Part shown: one piece after another, positions 36,978-49,879 of the stretch
How the letters are laid out: the number at the start of each line of letters is the position of its first letter
Numbering within the stretch: the first letter of the stretch is position 1
From: Carallia brachiata
Lineage: Eukaryota; Streptophyta; Magnoliopsida; Malpighiales; Rhizophoraceae
Assembly: GCA_021464245.1 (NCBI GenBank)
Contig: JADCRB010000001.1
Span: 4,012,829-4,076,828 of the forward strand
Direction: 5' to 3'
DNA length: 64,000 nucleotides
Program-made: the position numbers and the translations under genes
The notes under the pieces: model-generated
What the model was told of the DNA's origin: nothing
What the model saw: only the letters and a program-made list of their open reading frames with translations
Databases searched by the model: none

Positions 36978-37445
36978 TTCGTCCACTCTTCTAATATATA
37001 TTATAGGACTAAAATTGAATATGCGCATTACGTGAGTTTTAAATATCTACTAAGAACTTTTAATAATAATTGATGTCTAGTAAGAACTACCAATACGAGT
37101 AAAATTAGGTGCTAGCTAAACCTAAGTGTTTGATTTCTCAAAGAAAAAAAAATGTAATATCACCCAAATAACATTCAAATAAATAAGGTTTAAAAAATAT
37201 GAAGCATGATTAATAAGATTTTAATTAATAATTGCAAATTTTAGCTCATCCATTTAGCATTTCTAATTCTATCCTATATAGACTATTAAGCATAATGTAA
37301 GAGAACTAGAAAGGAGATTGAGAGGGTGTTTAGTTTAGCTTTTGAATGCTTTTGTTTACTGGTAAACAATTGTGCGGCAGTTAGATTGTTTATTTTCTTA
37401 CATAAATTTCTAAAAGGAACTGATTGAAAAGTAGCTGAAAACTTA
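36978..37445. other. intergenic DNA
   Basis: Short AT-rich spacer between two elements. Nothing recognised. Confidence 0.5.
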
Positions 37446-40162
37446 GGGCCCTCTGGTATTGTTGCTGTTGCTAATTTTTTGTTTAATTTTCACGAAAACA
37501 CGAAAAACTGTTTGGTATGAATTTTGCGTTTTCATTTGTTTTTTTAAAATCACAAAGCAATTCTTGGATTAAAAAAATGCTTTTTGTAAAACACAAAAAG
37601 AAGCTTTCCCATTCCAGAGCAATCCCAGCCACTTTTCAGTCTTAGTGCCAACAGCCCTTCCATCTTTCAAAATGAACTGTCTCCTTCTCTCTCTTTCTTC
37701 TTTCACTCTATCTGAAAGGCTTGACTTTTTGTTCCTTTCACTGATATGGGGTTATTTGCTTCTCTCTGTATCTCTCTGGCGATTGATTTCTTAGTTCAAC
37801 CTAGGGTTGTTACCTTGTCTCTCTTTCTTCTGTCACTATGTCTTCAAAACTTGATTTATGGGTTATTTTCTTTGGTCTGGGGTTCTTCACTTTCCCCTGA
37901 AGGTTTGTATTTGTTACTGTATTGCGTGTCGTTACTTGTGTGTGAATTTCTTATGTTTTTTGCCACAGACTATTGGGCTTCTATATTATTTTGCTCCTTT
38001 CTCTGATCTATGGTTTCCCTTTGATTTCTTCTTTTCCATACGTAGACTTTATTTCTTGGCAGCAGTCTCGTGGATTCAAGTAGTCGTTGCCTCGCTCACA
38101 ATCAATCTCTTATACCTATAAGTGTATTGCTCTCCATCTTTTCTATTTTAGGCGTTGGTATATTGATCAATTTTCTTTTTTTTTTTTGGGTATGTAAAAT
38201 TTGTGTCTTTGAAGAAGCGTGTAGTTAATTGTACATTGATCAATCTTCTCTCTTTATATGGTTTGGATAATTTTTTCATATTATTGCAATTGATTATGCT
38301 GACGTGAAAATTTTTTCTTAAATGCTTTCACTTCTTTTGCAGTGTCTGTTAATTTATTCTACTTAGCCCCATAATTGATTTTCAAAATATAGTAGAGTCG
38401 TTTTGTCTTAATGTTATATGGGAAAGCATTGCTCTTATTTAACAGTTCATGTGTGCACAATGACTTTCATTAACATACAATAAGGGAAAATGCTGGCTTG
38501 TTGAAATCTTCATTTTGTTTCTCATTTTGGTTGTCTGAATTATTGTTTGTTTTTTTTTTTTTCTTTTGGTGTGTTTTTTTTTATTTTTGGTGTCTTTTTT
38601 GCTTGTGAATGCATCAGATAATGGGATCATTTGCACTATATATATTGTTTTGGGGGGGGGGGTTGGGGGAAGGGGTTGTTTGTGTTGCCTCCAACCGATT
38701 TTTCGGTTTCTTGTGATTGATTTTTGTATTAGTCTATACCAGATCCTTGTGTTTGAAGCTTGTTACAAAGCACAAAGTATTGCCTATGACTTAAAATGGA
38801 GGTTTATGACATTTCTTTTTGATGTTAAGAAGAAACAAGACAGAAAGGCATAATTAGCAAAATAGGAAGAATGAGAATGTGTTAGAAATTTGCAGGAAGA
38901 TTTTGAAGCATTATGGTCCTTTTACCTATTAATGAAGGAGTGATATCAAATATTCCAGCAGCCAAATGAGAAGCAAACTATTCTAGATATGGACAATGAG
39001 ATTTTCTATTGTAGCTTATTAGTCTTTTATTCAACTATAGCATGGAGACTTTTGATTGTTGTTCAGCATATGCATCTCATCATTGTATTCTTTTAGAAAC
39101 AATTATAGCCGTTAATGTCATAACTTGTTTATAATATAGCTTTGTTGTGCTTATTGGACATTTGGGTTGCATTAGTTAAGATTTGGATTGAGATACTTTT
39201 GGGCTTCTATGTATTTTCATATAACAATTTGATTTTTGTGTGCCTCAAATTTTTTATCTATCCTAGTTGGCAGAATTATTAGGTTACAGTAATCTCTTTA
39301 AAGGTATCAACTGGTTTTTTGATTTCAAGGTTTCTATCCTATTGCATATGGTTTAAATGTCCAGATAATTGAGTTAGGCTTATATTTTATTTTAAGTTAA
39401 TAGTCATGGAGCGTATTTTACCTTAGTTGAAAGTAATTACAGAAAAAGAGAGAGAGACATATGTTTATCTCAAGAAAATATTTTGTTTAACTATGTGTTA
39501 GGCCTTTAATTATATTTATACATTTTCCTTTAGCATCTAATTTTGAACTCTTAACAAGTAGAATGAGTATACATTAATATGAAACAAGAACTGGCAGATA
39601 CACTGCCCATTAGGTAACTTTAGTTAAGTGGAAGATAAAAGCCCAATGAAGTACACTTGCTTCCAACAATAGAGAGGCAAAAGCTAATTGCACAGTTGCA
39701 AGCAAGATTGTTCCAACCAGCTACTGAAGGAGTAGTGAGGGTGAAGAGGAGGAGAGGTCTACATTAAAATCAAGATTTCACCTTGATGCAACCATTGATC
39801 ACAAAAGGCTAAAATATTTGATGGGATTGCACGAGCTTTATGATAATGCCGTAATATTTGATATATGGATGTTATTTTTAATAGTGTTTTATTTATCATG
39901 TGTACTTGTTAAAATTATGAATCTTTTTGATAATATTTTTAATTTTATTCCAATTCAAAATATTACTTCTTTCACTATTATTGTTAACAATGCATTCTAA
40001 TAGTGTTTTTTAAAACAAAGCCCTTTCATAACAAAATTTTTTTATTTTTATTGAAAAAAAATAAAAGTTGACAGTAATAAATACAAAAATACAACAGCAA
40101 AAACAAAAAAAATAAAAAATAAAAAACAACAGAAAAAATTGATAGTGTATTCAAGCAAGCCC
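37446..40162. mobile_element. possible PIF/Harbinger-like element, non-autonomous
   Basis: Starts GGGCCCTCTGGTATTG and ends CAAGCCC, so both termini read GGGC inward. A TTA lies directly outside on each side (37443-37445, 40163-40165), the usual PIF/Harbinger target. TIR identity beyond GGGC is weak, though both subterminal regions share TTGCTGTTG and TTTTTTGTTT words. The interior has a CT-rich transcript-like stretch and a short coding-like piece near 39740-39870 (RSTLKSRFHLDATIDHKRLK), but no transposase. Confidence 0.35.
38652..38677 (+). repeat. G-run, possible quadruplex
   Basis: Eleven G, TT, five G, AA, four G. Enough tracts for a G-quadruplex on the + strand. Confidence 0.6.
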
Positions 40163-40517
40163 TTAATATTTTCACTTTTTGATGTTAAAAAATAATTTAT
40201 ATAGACCAAAATTATTCATAAAAAGTATTTAGACTACTTTATTATATTTTTTACTTGTCGTATAAGTTGGGGTGCTTGCTAATTTTACTTTTTTTTTTTT
40301 TGTGAGTAAACAAACTCATAATTTTACATTATAGTATAAGATCCTGAGTAAATTATATTCATCAAAATATAAAAGTCAAATTAGAAATCCTTATGAGTTA
40401 GATTTGTATCTCTATTTCACAAATATTTCTGTCAATGCAACATTTTTTTTTTTGAACTCTTAAATAATATATTTTTTTTTCACTCCAAATTTTCATTAAT
40501 ATTAAATTTATAAAAGA

Positions 40518-42116
40518 TAGAGGTGTCCAAGGGCTGTGCCAATCTCAGTTCCAGGCTGAAACCGATGGTTCTAATTTAGCTTGGAGCTAGAACTTAGCCT
40601 GACCCTTGGTTAAGAGGGGTCCAACCGAGCTAGGCTAAACTGTCGGTTCCCCAAGCTAGGCCAGTTAAACCCTCAGTTTGACTCTTTTAGAACTGTTTTT
40701 TTAATTAAAAAAAGTTTTAAACAACAAATGCATTGAAAATGAAATAACACGAAATTCATTTCATTATCTAAAGATGGAATTTCAAAATACAAATTAAACC
40801 AATACTAAATACTAATACAACTAGATAAATAATTACAATGAAAACAAATCGATTAGAGATTAAAAAACTTACAACTTCATTACAAATTTTTAAAACTTGA
40901 AGTTTTTTTTTTTTTTTGAGTTCAAAATTTGAAACTTGAAGTTAATATAATCTTTTTGTAGTTTATACTTTATACAGAGAGTGGGAAAAAAAAAAGGAAA
41001 AAAAAAAGGCTTGAACTTAATACAATTTTGTAGTTTATATTAAATTGCCTATGTTTCCTCTTTGGAGTGAGAGGAATTAAAACTCATGTAGTTTTCTTAC
41101 CATTTTTATGCTATTAAACCCTAATACTTACCTGTGGCACACCACCTTTCAAGGCTTCAATCACTTCAATCATCATCAATCCCTTGGTCGCTCGTGTTTC
41201 CAACAATGCTATTATCTGTTGAGAAGTCATAATAATTTGCCACATCCTAATCATAGCACACATCAAAATAAGTCAATGATTGCTTCCATATCTATGCTCT
41301 ACTTTAATTGTTGAGACATGCTTGCTTTTAAAGATGCTTTCTTGAGTATTGGGCATTGCCACTAGGGATTCCCAATCATTCCAATCATCCATTTCTCAAT
41401 CACTCCAATCATCCCAATCACCAATATCATAATGATTGGCACATTCAATTTCTTGGCTTAAATCGACCAGAGCAACTAGACTCTTTCCCTTATTATGTCT
41501 CAATGAGGTAGCTATATTTCTATGTGAGAGCAAGAAGGAGAGGGAGAGAGGCATGAGAGAGAGAGAGAGAGACAGAGAGAGTGCATGTTAGACAGAGGAA
41601 GAGAGCGATTTGTTGGAGAGACAGATAATGCTAGAGAGGGAGATCATGGTAAAGAGACAGATTTGTTGGAAAGAGAGATTTTTTTGAGAGATAGAGAGAG
41701 TGTTTTTAGAGAGAGAGTATGGACTAATGTGAGAAAGTTGTAAGAGAGAGAGTCGTAAGAGAGAGAGAGAGAGAGATGTGTAGAGAGAATGGGGAAGGGG
41801 TTATTTATAGAATTATAGGTTTTTTATAAGAAAATTCAGATATGGGCTATTGGTTTCTTTTTTTTTTTTGTAACTTTGACTCTTGACTAATGGTCAAATG
41901 ATTTGGACAGTTGATTTATTATTATTTTTTGGATAAAAGTTGAACTGTGGGTTTTGCATAAGTGAACAACCAGTTCCAGGTCCAATTCACTTTGGAACTG
42001 GCAGTTCAAGGTTCGATTTTAAGGAGGAACCTGGATCCACCTGAAACCGACCTACCACGATTTCGAGCTGGTTTGGGTGACAAGTCCAAGCCAACCCTAA
42101 CGTGTGGCCATGTTTA
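40518..42116. mobile_element. non-autonomous hAT element
   Basis: Exact 8-bp flanks ATAAAAGA (40510-40517 and 42117-42124). Termini TAGAGGTGTCCA and, from the other end, TAAACATGGCCA match at 8 of 12, the usual short hAT TIR. Subterminal regions on both sides carry clustered GGTTCC/GGAACC and CCAAGC words, as in many hAT ends. The 1.6-kb interior has no transposase. It includes a GA-rich tract (about 41525-41800). Confidence 0.75.
41525..41800 (+). repeat. GA-rich low-complexity tract
   Basis: Purine-rich (GAGA)n and GAGAGAT runs inside the hAT element. Confidence 0.8.
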
Positions 42117-42539
42117 ATAAAAGATATTTTAAACATTATTTTTTTATTATCTAGTCAATATTTATAATTTCTTTAAAAATTTTAAAATTAAGTAAGAAAA
42201 GTCTCAATATTATAGACCCGCGCTATGCATGAAATCTTTTATAATTTATTATTTATTTTATTTATTTTAATTTTTTTATCATATTACATATAAAACAGTC
42301 ATATATAATGAGTTTTTCCTTAGAAAATATAAACATACTTCAAATATAGAGCAAAAAAGATTTACGTTGCATGGACTCAATAAACCGTATGGCAACATAT
42401 TAAGATACATAGGAAAAAAATATTTTGTGTTCAAATGTAGAAAGGGACAATATTAATATATTAGTGGTTTAAAATATTTTAATTTGTCTATCTATAGTTT
42501 TATGTAAATTTTTTCGAATATATTATGAGTTCTTTCTTT

Positions 42540-43052
42540 ATATTTTTTACAAATTAAACGAGTCTTTTATAGATATCTATTTAATTTTTCAAAGGGATTA
42601 AATTATGGGATTTTAGTTTATTGAGAAGAACTTAAATAGGTCTTTACTTAATTTCTTAAAGATGAGATGATAAACTTACATAAATTTTTATTTGGGTTGC
42701 TTTTGCCCAGCTTTTGCTTTACATAAATGATGATATAATTATTATTTCTTTATAAGAAAAAAGAAAAATAGTAAAAAAAGATTAAATTATTTTTTAAATT
42801 TTTACTGGGGATTGCTTTCTCCCAGCTTCGTTTCACATAAAGGATGATGTAATTATTTTTTCTTTATAAGAAAAAAGAAAAATAATAAAAAGACAATTAA
42901 ATTTTTTTTCCTCTACAAAAAGGGAAATATAAAGAGAATTAAATTCGGTCTTTTTTTTTTCCTTCTCAAGAAAACTAAAAGGGAAATTTGGGAAACGTGA
43001 TAGAGAGAAGTTGAACATTTTCTCTCAGCTTCCTAGGACCATGCAATGCGCC
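42540..43052. repeat. dispersed AT-rich repeat, copy A
   Basis: Contains two tandem sub-copies of a segment with CAGCTT, TTTACATAAA and CTTTATAAGAAAAAAGAAAA (about 42705-42780 and 42828-42900). It ends with GAGAGAAGTTGAACATTTTC, CTCAGCTTCC and a CATGCAATGCGCC terminus. Related copies lie at 48400-48760 and 49880-50600. Confidence 0.55.
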
Positions 43053-44390
43053 GGTTGAGATATTTTGTTAAATAATGCTAATATGAATATAGTTAGATAT
43101 TTAGGTAAAATATAATATTTATGTTGTTACAAATAATGTAGAAAAAATATAATTATATATCGAAATTGATATTCACTCTTTATGTGGAAAATTCGAAAGG
43201 AAACTAAAATTTTCAATATTCTTTATTCCATTTGTTTTATTCGCCACGATGTTTTATAGAAAGGAAATTGATATTCAATTAGTACTTGTGGTATTTTCAC
43301 GATTAAAAATCTGGATGGTATAATATAATCAAATCATCGAGACAATTAAACAAGCCAAAAGCATTTAATTACTCAAAGTTCAATAACTATCGACGGCAAA
43401 TCCCCCTTACAACAAAATGTCGAGGCAATTGATAACACGGTGGCAAGAAAATAAGCGCTACATAAGATGATTAGTAGAAAATGACATGCTTAACCCTTCT
43501 TTGGTCCATCGGTTGTGCAGATGGTGACCTTTTTAAAAGAACAGGTACCTTGAGAAATATACAAATTAAAAGTTGGAGATGGTGCGCAAAAACAAATTTT
43601 GTATTATTGAATGGAGAATTGCATGGGTCTACGTTAAATGGTGCCCGAATACTTATAGCAACAATTATAAACGCTCTTCCAATCCAATGAATCTCAGTTT
43701 CTCACCTGAAACTATAGCAAACAATTCAAGTTAATACATGTGTTCGTATGCTTGTATTTTCACAGGCCTTGACAAGAGTTATAATCTCAGGTATGATCCA
43801 TGATCATAAATAATCACTAAATAGTGATGAAAATCAAACTAAAAGAATTTGTTGAGTATATAAATCACCATGAAGGTCAGTAAACGTCCTTAATTAAGAG
43901 TGATAAAACCACGAAGGGTCTCAAAGTCTGTCATCGCCAAAGCCATCTCAAGCTTATCCTTATAAATATCAGGTTGTCCCTTCTGAGGCTGTTTAGAGAT
44001 AGAGAGATAGCAAAGGCAACAGTTTTCAGGAGCAAAGGCAGCAGTTTTAACTGAAAAAGGCAATGGTTTGTAGAGGTAAAGGCAGCAGTTTTTTTTTTTT
44101 ATAGAAAAAGAGACGGTTTTATAAAAAATGACATTGTTTGACGCATTATTTTATAATTTACATATAATTCTTAAAATATTACTTAATGAGATAACTTTTG
44201 AGTATCCAAACACATAAAATCTCAAACAACATTCAAATTGTGCAATACAAGAATAAATGAGTTTGAACATTCAAACTACAACTTATTAAAAATCCATAAT
44301 TAGTATATCTATAATAATTTGTTAATCATTTATATAGTTTACATAGGAGAATTATAATTGATTTAGAAGCTTAAACCATAAAATCCGTGC
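43053..44390. other. AT-rich intergenic DNA
   Basis: No supported gene. A CAG/AAAGGCA-rich stretch at 44010-44095 is imperfectly repeated. Confidence 0.45.
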
Positions 44391-44432
44391 TCAGCTTTCA
44401 TTATTATCATCATCACCATCACCATCTTCATC
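44391..44432 (-). other. possible acidic terminal exon
   Basis: On the - strand an acceptor TTTTTGCAG is followed by DEDGDGDDDNNES and a TGA. Acidic tails like this end several plant proteins, but no upstream exon joins it in phase. Weak. Confidence 0.2.
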
Positions 44433-45841
44433 CTGCAAAAAGAAAAATTAAGTATGCATGTCACTGTATCCTTCAATTCTCATATTACTACCAAGGAAAG
44501 TAAAGCAAATAAACAAATTATAACGAACTAGTAAGAAAGCAAATTGCAAAGAATATGATAATGATGTTTAGCAACTGAAGCTAAACTAACCAAATAATCA
44601 ATCCCTTTCCTATACTAACATAGAGACAACAACGTATATTCATCACTTTCTTTCCCACAAAGCAATCATTGAATATAGCGTACTCTTAAAAATCCCATGG
44701 CATTAGAGCATTTGGATTGTTTTTCCTTTCTTTTTTTTCACTAAAGCCCTAACCAATAGCTTTTACAGTCAACTTCACATGGGAATCAACTCTTATTTCA
44801 ATTACTTTAGTGAAATCCTATGCAAAATGAATCAACTTCAACAAACCAAACAACCGAGCTACAAATAGACATGCAAGGATAAGAAAATAAATTGTTGAAC
44901 AAAAAGTGACTTAAGAATCATTTGAAGTATGATTCAATACCTTCACAAAAGATCACTCACTGATTGTTTGCCAAAATGGAAAGGTGTACATAAAATTAAC
45001 CTTATTGGAGGGGACCATTTGCAAAGTTCATATTGTGATATAAAGAAGAAGAACAAATTAACCTAAAAAAATCTAACATGTTATTAACCTGAAAGTCATA
45101 ATTATGGACCAACCCTTTTCTATGCATGCTAGAATTGTATCAATACAAAGAAGAATCAATTCATAAAATTTTTTTTAAAAAAATGATGATTAAAGAAGAA
45201 ACAGTCTCTCTCAACTTTGGCTTATGTTTCCTGAACAGAATAAGAAACACAAGAACCAGCAAAAGCCAACCACTAGAGTGAAGCAAAATCTACTTTATCA
45301 ATGGCCTTGAAACAAACTATATAGTCGAGGATACAACGTAAACGGAGAATCAAGAAACCAAGTTTACCTGATATCCTCCCTACTCTTGAAGTAGCACATT
45401 ATGAGTATAACACACCCACATTTGTTTGAATGCAAACTGCTATCTGCTTTCTTTTCTGACCAGCCAAAAAGGATGTTCATCTGTCAGAGTAAAAGCAAAG
45501 ACATCTATTGAGTAAAAGTAGGTGATGGGCATTGGTCAAAGCAATTCAATGACTCTCTGTCTGCTTTGCAGTTGTGTGCCTCATGTACATGTTGACACAT
45601 TTTAGCATGTTCTCTGGGTTTTATAAAACCTTTTTTTTTTCTTTTTTACGATATTGTTTTCTAAGAGGCTATCAAAATATAGCTCATTAAAAAGGAAGAA
45701 TCCGCAAACTTTACTGTTGTATTGGAAAAAATTTGACCAAAATAAAGGGACCGGTCATGTTGTTTGACTCTGTACCTTTCTCCAACGAAGGAGCTTGAAC
45801 CACAACATGCATGGTCGTAACCTCGCCAGAGATGCCAACTA

Positions 45842-46300
45842 GTGGGCTGTGGCATGCTGCTATTGTTCTGTTGTTATCTAACACTTTACAGGCGGTTGCA
45901 GAACTCAAGCAGCAGCAAATCCATAATATCAGCTGTAGTGGAGGCTAGCACCAGTAGAAGCAGCTTCCATTCCATAAAACAGTTAGAGAAGACTGCTGAA
46001 AAGTCAATAAAAGAAGCTGCAACTTGCTGGAACATTCTTCCAGCATGTGCAGCCACATTCCTCTGTCCACAGCATCAACTTAACATCAAGAGAAGTCTAA
46101 AGGAGCAGCAAAACCAGCAAATAGCAGAGGTGGAGCATGACAATAGGTTCGATCAGAAATTAGAAGAAACTGCAGCTTTTTCCTTAAAAACTGGAAAGCA
46201 TTAAAATGCTCAACTATGTACAAACTTGATCTACAAGATCAAGGCTTTGTACTCTCTCTATATATAAGAGAAGGTAATGAATGAAATGAAGAAGTGAATG
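45842..46300 (+). other. unassigned 120-codon frame followed by LTR-like promoter
   Basis: A frame at 45842-46204 (SIISAVVEASTSRSSF, CAATFLCPQHQLNIKRSL) is followed by a TATATATAAGAG box at 46258-46270 and AATGAAATGAAGAAG. The arrangement recalls the U3/R part of a copia solo LTR more than a gene. No matched ends or target duplication could be fixed. Confidence 0.2.
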
Positions 46301-46393
46301 CTAGCTGCAATTGTGTTTTTTCTGTACTCCAGTTTTTTTAGCAAAGCAAAGTTCTAAAACAAAAAACAAACTAACGAAGCTAACCAACAATAC

Positions 46394-46497
46394 CTTTAAC
46401 AGCTTTCACAAAGTTCACAAGATCTTCCACATCATGGACCTCATGAGAGCGTTCCCTTTGACGCGATTGATGAACTTTGACTTAATGCATATTTCTC
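46394..46497 (-). other. possible decayed exon
   Basis: Bounded on the - strand by TGCAG and AAAG|GTATTG. One frame reads RSHEVHDVEDLVNFVKAVK but has a TAA upstream. The other two frames also close inside the exon. It may belong with a CT-rich possible 5' exon near 47345-47400 and the acidic piece at 44391. Not joined in phase. Confidence 0.2.
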
Positions 46498-47699
46498 CTG
46501 CAAAAAAATGTTAAATATAAATGCTGCAAAATTAAATTTTAAGTAACTAAATTTAGTTAGAAGAATAACACATCTGAATTACAAGCATCCAAGTGCTTGC
46601 TTCCTCATCAATGTTCCTTTTTTCATTTACACTTGCATTTGTGCAGTGATGTTACCAAGAAGCCTAAAAGATAAAACAACGAGAAATAATTAATGCTATT
46701 TTTTACAGATTTTGATAATTTACACAAAATTTGTAGATCTTTCATGGATAGATTCAATGTTCCAACATAGTTTCCTTACAAAAAGAATCATTATTGGGTT
46801 AGTGATAAAGAACAAGAAAAAAGCACAAAAACATGTAGCCTAACAAATAAATACCTGCACAAAGACTAAAAAAAAAAAAAAAGAAGGCAGAGGTTAGCTT
46901 TATGTCTCAGTACAATAGATAGAAATTGAAATCAATAAATATTGGGATTCTCAAAGTAACGAACATCAAAGACAACTCAAATTTATCATAAACTAAAAGA
47001 AAAAAGGTTTCCAATGTTTGTCTCTGGAATAAAGGAAAAAAGAAATAAAGAAAAAGAGAGAGAAAATTTTGATTTTTATGTCTTAATGTTTACCACAAAG
47101 GAGGATCAAGAATTAAAGAAGCATATAAACAAACGGTGAAATCCGTAAGCCAATTGGAGGTACCGACTGTACTGATTCGGCAGAATCAAGGACTTTTTCT
47201 GGAAATACAAAGAAGGCAAATCATCGCCATATTTAAAAACTAAGAGCCAAGAAATAAAAAGTACATTCACTCAAATCAAATAAAAAAAAAGATTCTAATT
47301 TCTTTCCGTTGAAAATCGAAAACCAAACTTAAAATTTTACCGGAATGAGAGTGTGTGAGTCTCTGTCTCTCTGTGGAATAAATTCATCTCCAGAACCGAT
47401 TTCCACCGACGGGCAGCGGGCGGGCTTAAGAAAGGGGTAGCAGCCCTTCAAGGTTTAAGAAAAAGTTCCAAAGTTATTTTTTAAGGTCAAATTCGTGTAG
47501 TTTTTGATGGAATTAAAAAAGAAATACTAATCAGAGATTTATAGAGATCAATTTACGTAATTTTTTTTTTATTTTTAAATTTTTATTTATAATTTATTTT
47601 TATATTTTTGAGTTTAATTATTTTAAACTCGAAATTTATCCGTTATAAATTTTTAGCACGTTTGGTGGGTTCTCTTCACTTCCCATCTCTTATTCTTTA

Positions 47700-47860
47700 A
47701 AACAAAAAAAAACGCAAAAAGAAAAGAGCCGAAAAAAAAAAGGAAAAAGAAAAAGAAAAAAAAAAAAAAAGACAAAATAAAGAAAAAGACAAAAAAAGTA
47801 AAAAATAAAAAAAATAAAAAGTAAAAAAAAGTAAAAAGTAAAAAAATGTGAAAAAATTTT
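47700..47860. repeat. A-rich low-complexity tract
   Basis: AAAAAG/AAAGTA runs. Frames across it are composition artefacts. Confidence 0.8.
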
Positions 47861-47879
47861 TTTTACAGGTATTCAATAC

Positions 47880-48399
47880 ATTAAATGACACAAAAAAAGT
47901 ACAGTTTCGGTACCAACAAGAAGGCAACGGCTCTATTACCTGCATCAACTACTCTACCTGAGTACGCAGGTCCAAAGGCCGGACGGACACAATTTCTTAC
48001 TGTCCAAACCTGACAAAATATTGAAACGGAAAGTCTACAGGTTGCACAATAACAAGAACTCTCCCCGACTCACTTGCAGCATGGAGGAGTCGATCACCCA
48101 CCCCGATCAAAGTCGGGGCAATACGACGAAACTTGCTCAACAGAATCAACTTACACAGAAGAATCAGAAGAGTTCTTTCCCTCAGTTTTTCGCGAAATCT
48201 CATCTGTTGCCGTCATGATGACCAACACAACCAGTACAGAAGAAAAGGATTTCACAACCTGCTATACAACTGCCACTTAAAAAACTACATGCATCAGTTT
48301 CCAAAACCGCTGCATAAAACAGCTGTTTTAAAATTTATAGGTAGTAGGTTTGGAACCGTTGCTAAAAAACCACTGCTATAAACCTATTTTGGTGTAGTG
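47880..48399 (-). mobile_element. CACTA (EnSpm) remnant, one terminus
   Basis: Ends at 48399 with CCTATTTTGGTGTAGTG, the complement of a CACTACACCAAAATAGG terminus, a canonical CACTA end. Inside are subterminal repeats (AACCGTTGCTAAAAAACC, ACCGCTGCATAAAACAGC). The opposite terminus is not found in the window, so it is a truncated or deleted copy. The segment 47920-48280 is noticeably richer in G+C than its surroundings. Confidence 0.6.
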
Positions 48400-48760
48400 G
48401 ATCTGTGTAAGAAAACAAAGTGGGAGCTTTTAAGAGTTTTTTTTTTTTTTTTTGCCTTCCTAGAAACAAAAGAGGAAATAAAAAGTGAATTACTTTTGAA
48501 TATTTTTTTCCATTTGTTCCATTTTCCTTTTCTTGAAAAACTTAAATGGTGTAATTTTTTTTCTTATATAAGAAGAAGGACAAAAATAAAAAGAGAATTA
48601 TATTATTACTTTTCCTTTCCAAAAAGAGAAATGTAGGAGAAGGTTTTTTTTTTTTTATATTAAAATTGCCACGTGTTAGAGAGAAAAAAATTGGCAACTT
48701 TCTCTTAACTTCGGGCTTATATATGTAACTAATATTAGTCTCGCGCTATGCATAGGTTTA
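48400..48760. repeat. dispersed AT-rich repeat, copy B
   Basis: Shares with copies A and C the AAATGGTGTAA, AAAAAGAGAA and GCCACGTGTTAGAGAGA segments. It terminates in AACTTTCTCTTAACTTC followed by TCTCGCGCTATGCATAG. Confidence 0.55.
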
Positions 48761-49534
48761 TCAATTTGTTGAGCATTTTATTTTATTTTTTGTACTTTAT
48801 TTAAAATAGATAAACAAAAAGACATTATAATGTTAAGAATTTTTTTGTTTTTAAGAAAATATTAGAAATGTTTTTTTTTCTAAATTTGAATTAAACTAAG
48901 TTTGCTTAGAAAAATAGATAATTAAATTAGTTGATTTTAGAAAAAAAAATAAAAAAGAGATTTGTGAGAAGTTTTTTTTTTTTAATGAAAAAATAATTCC
49001 TTTTTTTCTCTTTAAGAAAAAATAGGTGAATTTGAGATTTTTTTTTTTTTGCCTTTCTTGAAAAGGAAGATTTGAGAGTTTTTTTTTTCTCATTTTTGAT
49101 CTTTTATTTTCCTAGGTTAGGATATTTTATAATCATAAAATTTAATTACAATTAAAAAATTAGTGTAAGAATTGATAGAATCCTTATTTGATTATAATTA
49201 ATTGTATATTGATTGATTTATAAAATCATATTTTTTATTGCAATTAAATTTTTATAATTATATATGATATCCCATAATGTTTAATTTGCAAATATATGAG
49301 ACCGCATGAGCGAAAACGGAGAGAAAACATCCTATTTCGTATAAATCTAGATATAGATTTGACTCATATTACTAATTATTCTCATATATAGTAAACTAAT
49401 TTAGGGTCTAATATGTACGCCAATTTGATTCAGCTGTAAATCTTGGTGTCAAAATAATATTATGACCATATATATATTACTCAAGCTGAGTAGTATATAT
49501 ATTCGCATTAAATTAATATATGCAATATTTATCT

Positions 49535-49536
<2 letters not shown>
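48761..49536. other. AT-rich intergenic DNA
   Basis: Homopolymer-rich. No coding potential seen. Confidence 0.5.

Positions 49537-49565
<29 letters not shown>
49537..49565. repeat. AT dinucleotide microsatellite
   Basis: About fourteen uninterrupted AT units. Confidence 0.9.
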
Positions 49566-49570
<5 letters not shown>

Positions 49571-49879
49571 TTTTATTAAATAGATTATTGAACCATCAGC
49601 ATTAGTAGTATTTTCTACCTTGTAGCTATGATCAATGAACAAAGACATATATATCGAAAGAAGATTGAAGGTTCTCATGCTCTTAACAAGATATTAAACC
49701 TGAAAGGCGAGAAGCGTCACTGAATGTGCACACTGCATAAGAATCACTTCACTGATAATAACCATTGCCATTGAGAAAATTCCAAAAGACACAGCTGCAA
49801 AAAAAGTAAATGCGGCCAAACTACATCGGCATATCAGGCATCTAGTTGTGAAAAGCCCTAGATAAGAAGCACTTATAAA

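Noticed and set aside
37746..38121. Two overlapping frames resembling membrane peptides
   Set aside because: T-rich sequence gives Leu/Phe-rich frames in all phases. No splice, start context or homology support.
45842..46204. 120-codon frame as a protein-coding gene
   Set aside because: No homology, no ordered splice signals, and an LTR-like promoter directly downstream. Kept only as an unassigned feature.
47697..47948. 83-codon Phe-rich minus-strand frame
   Set aside because: Produced by the A-rich low-complexity tract.
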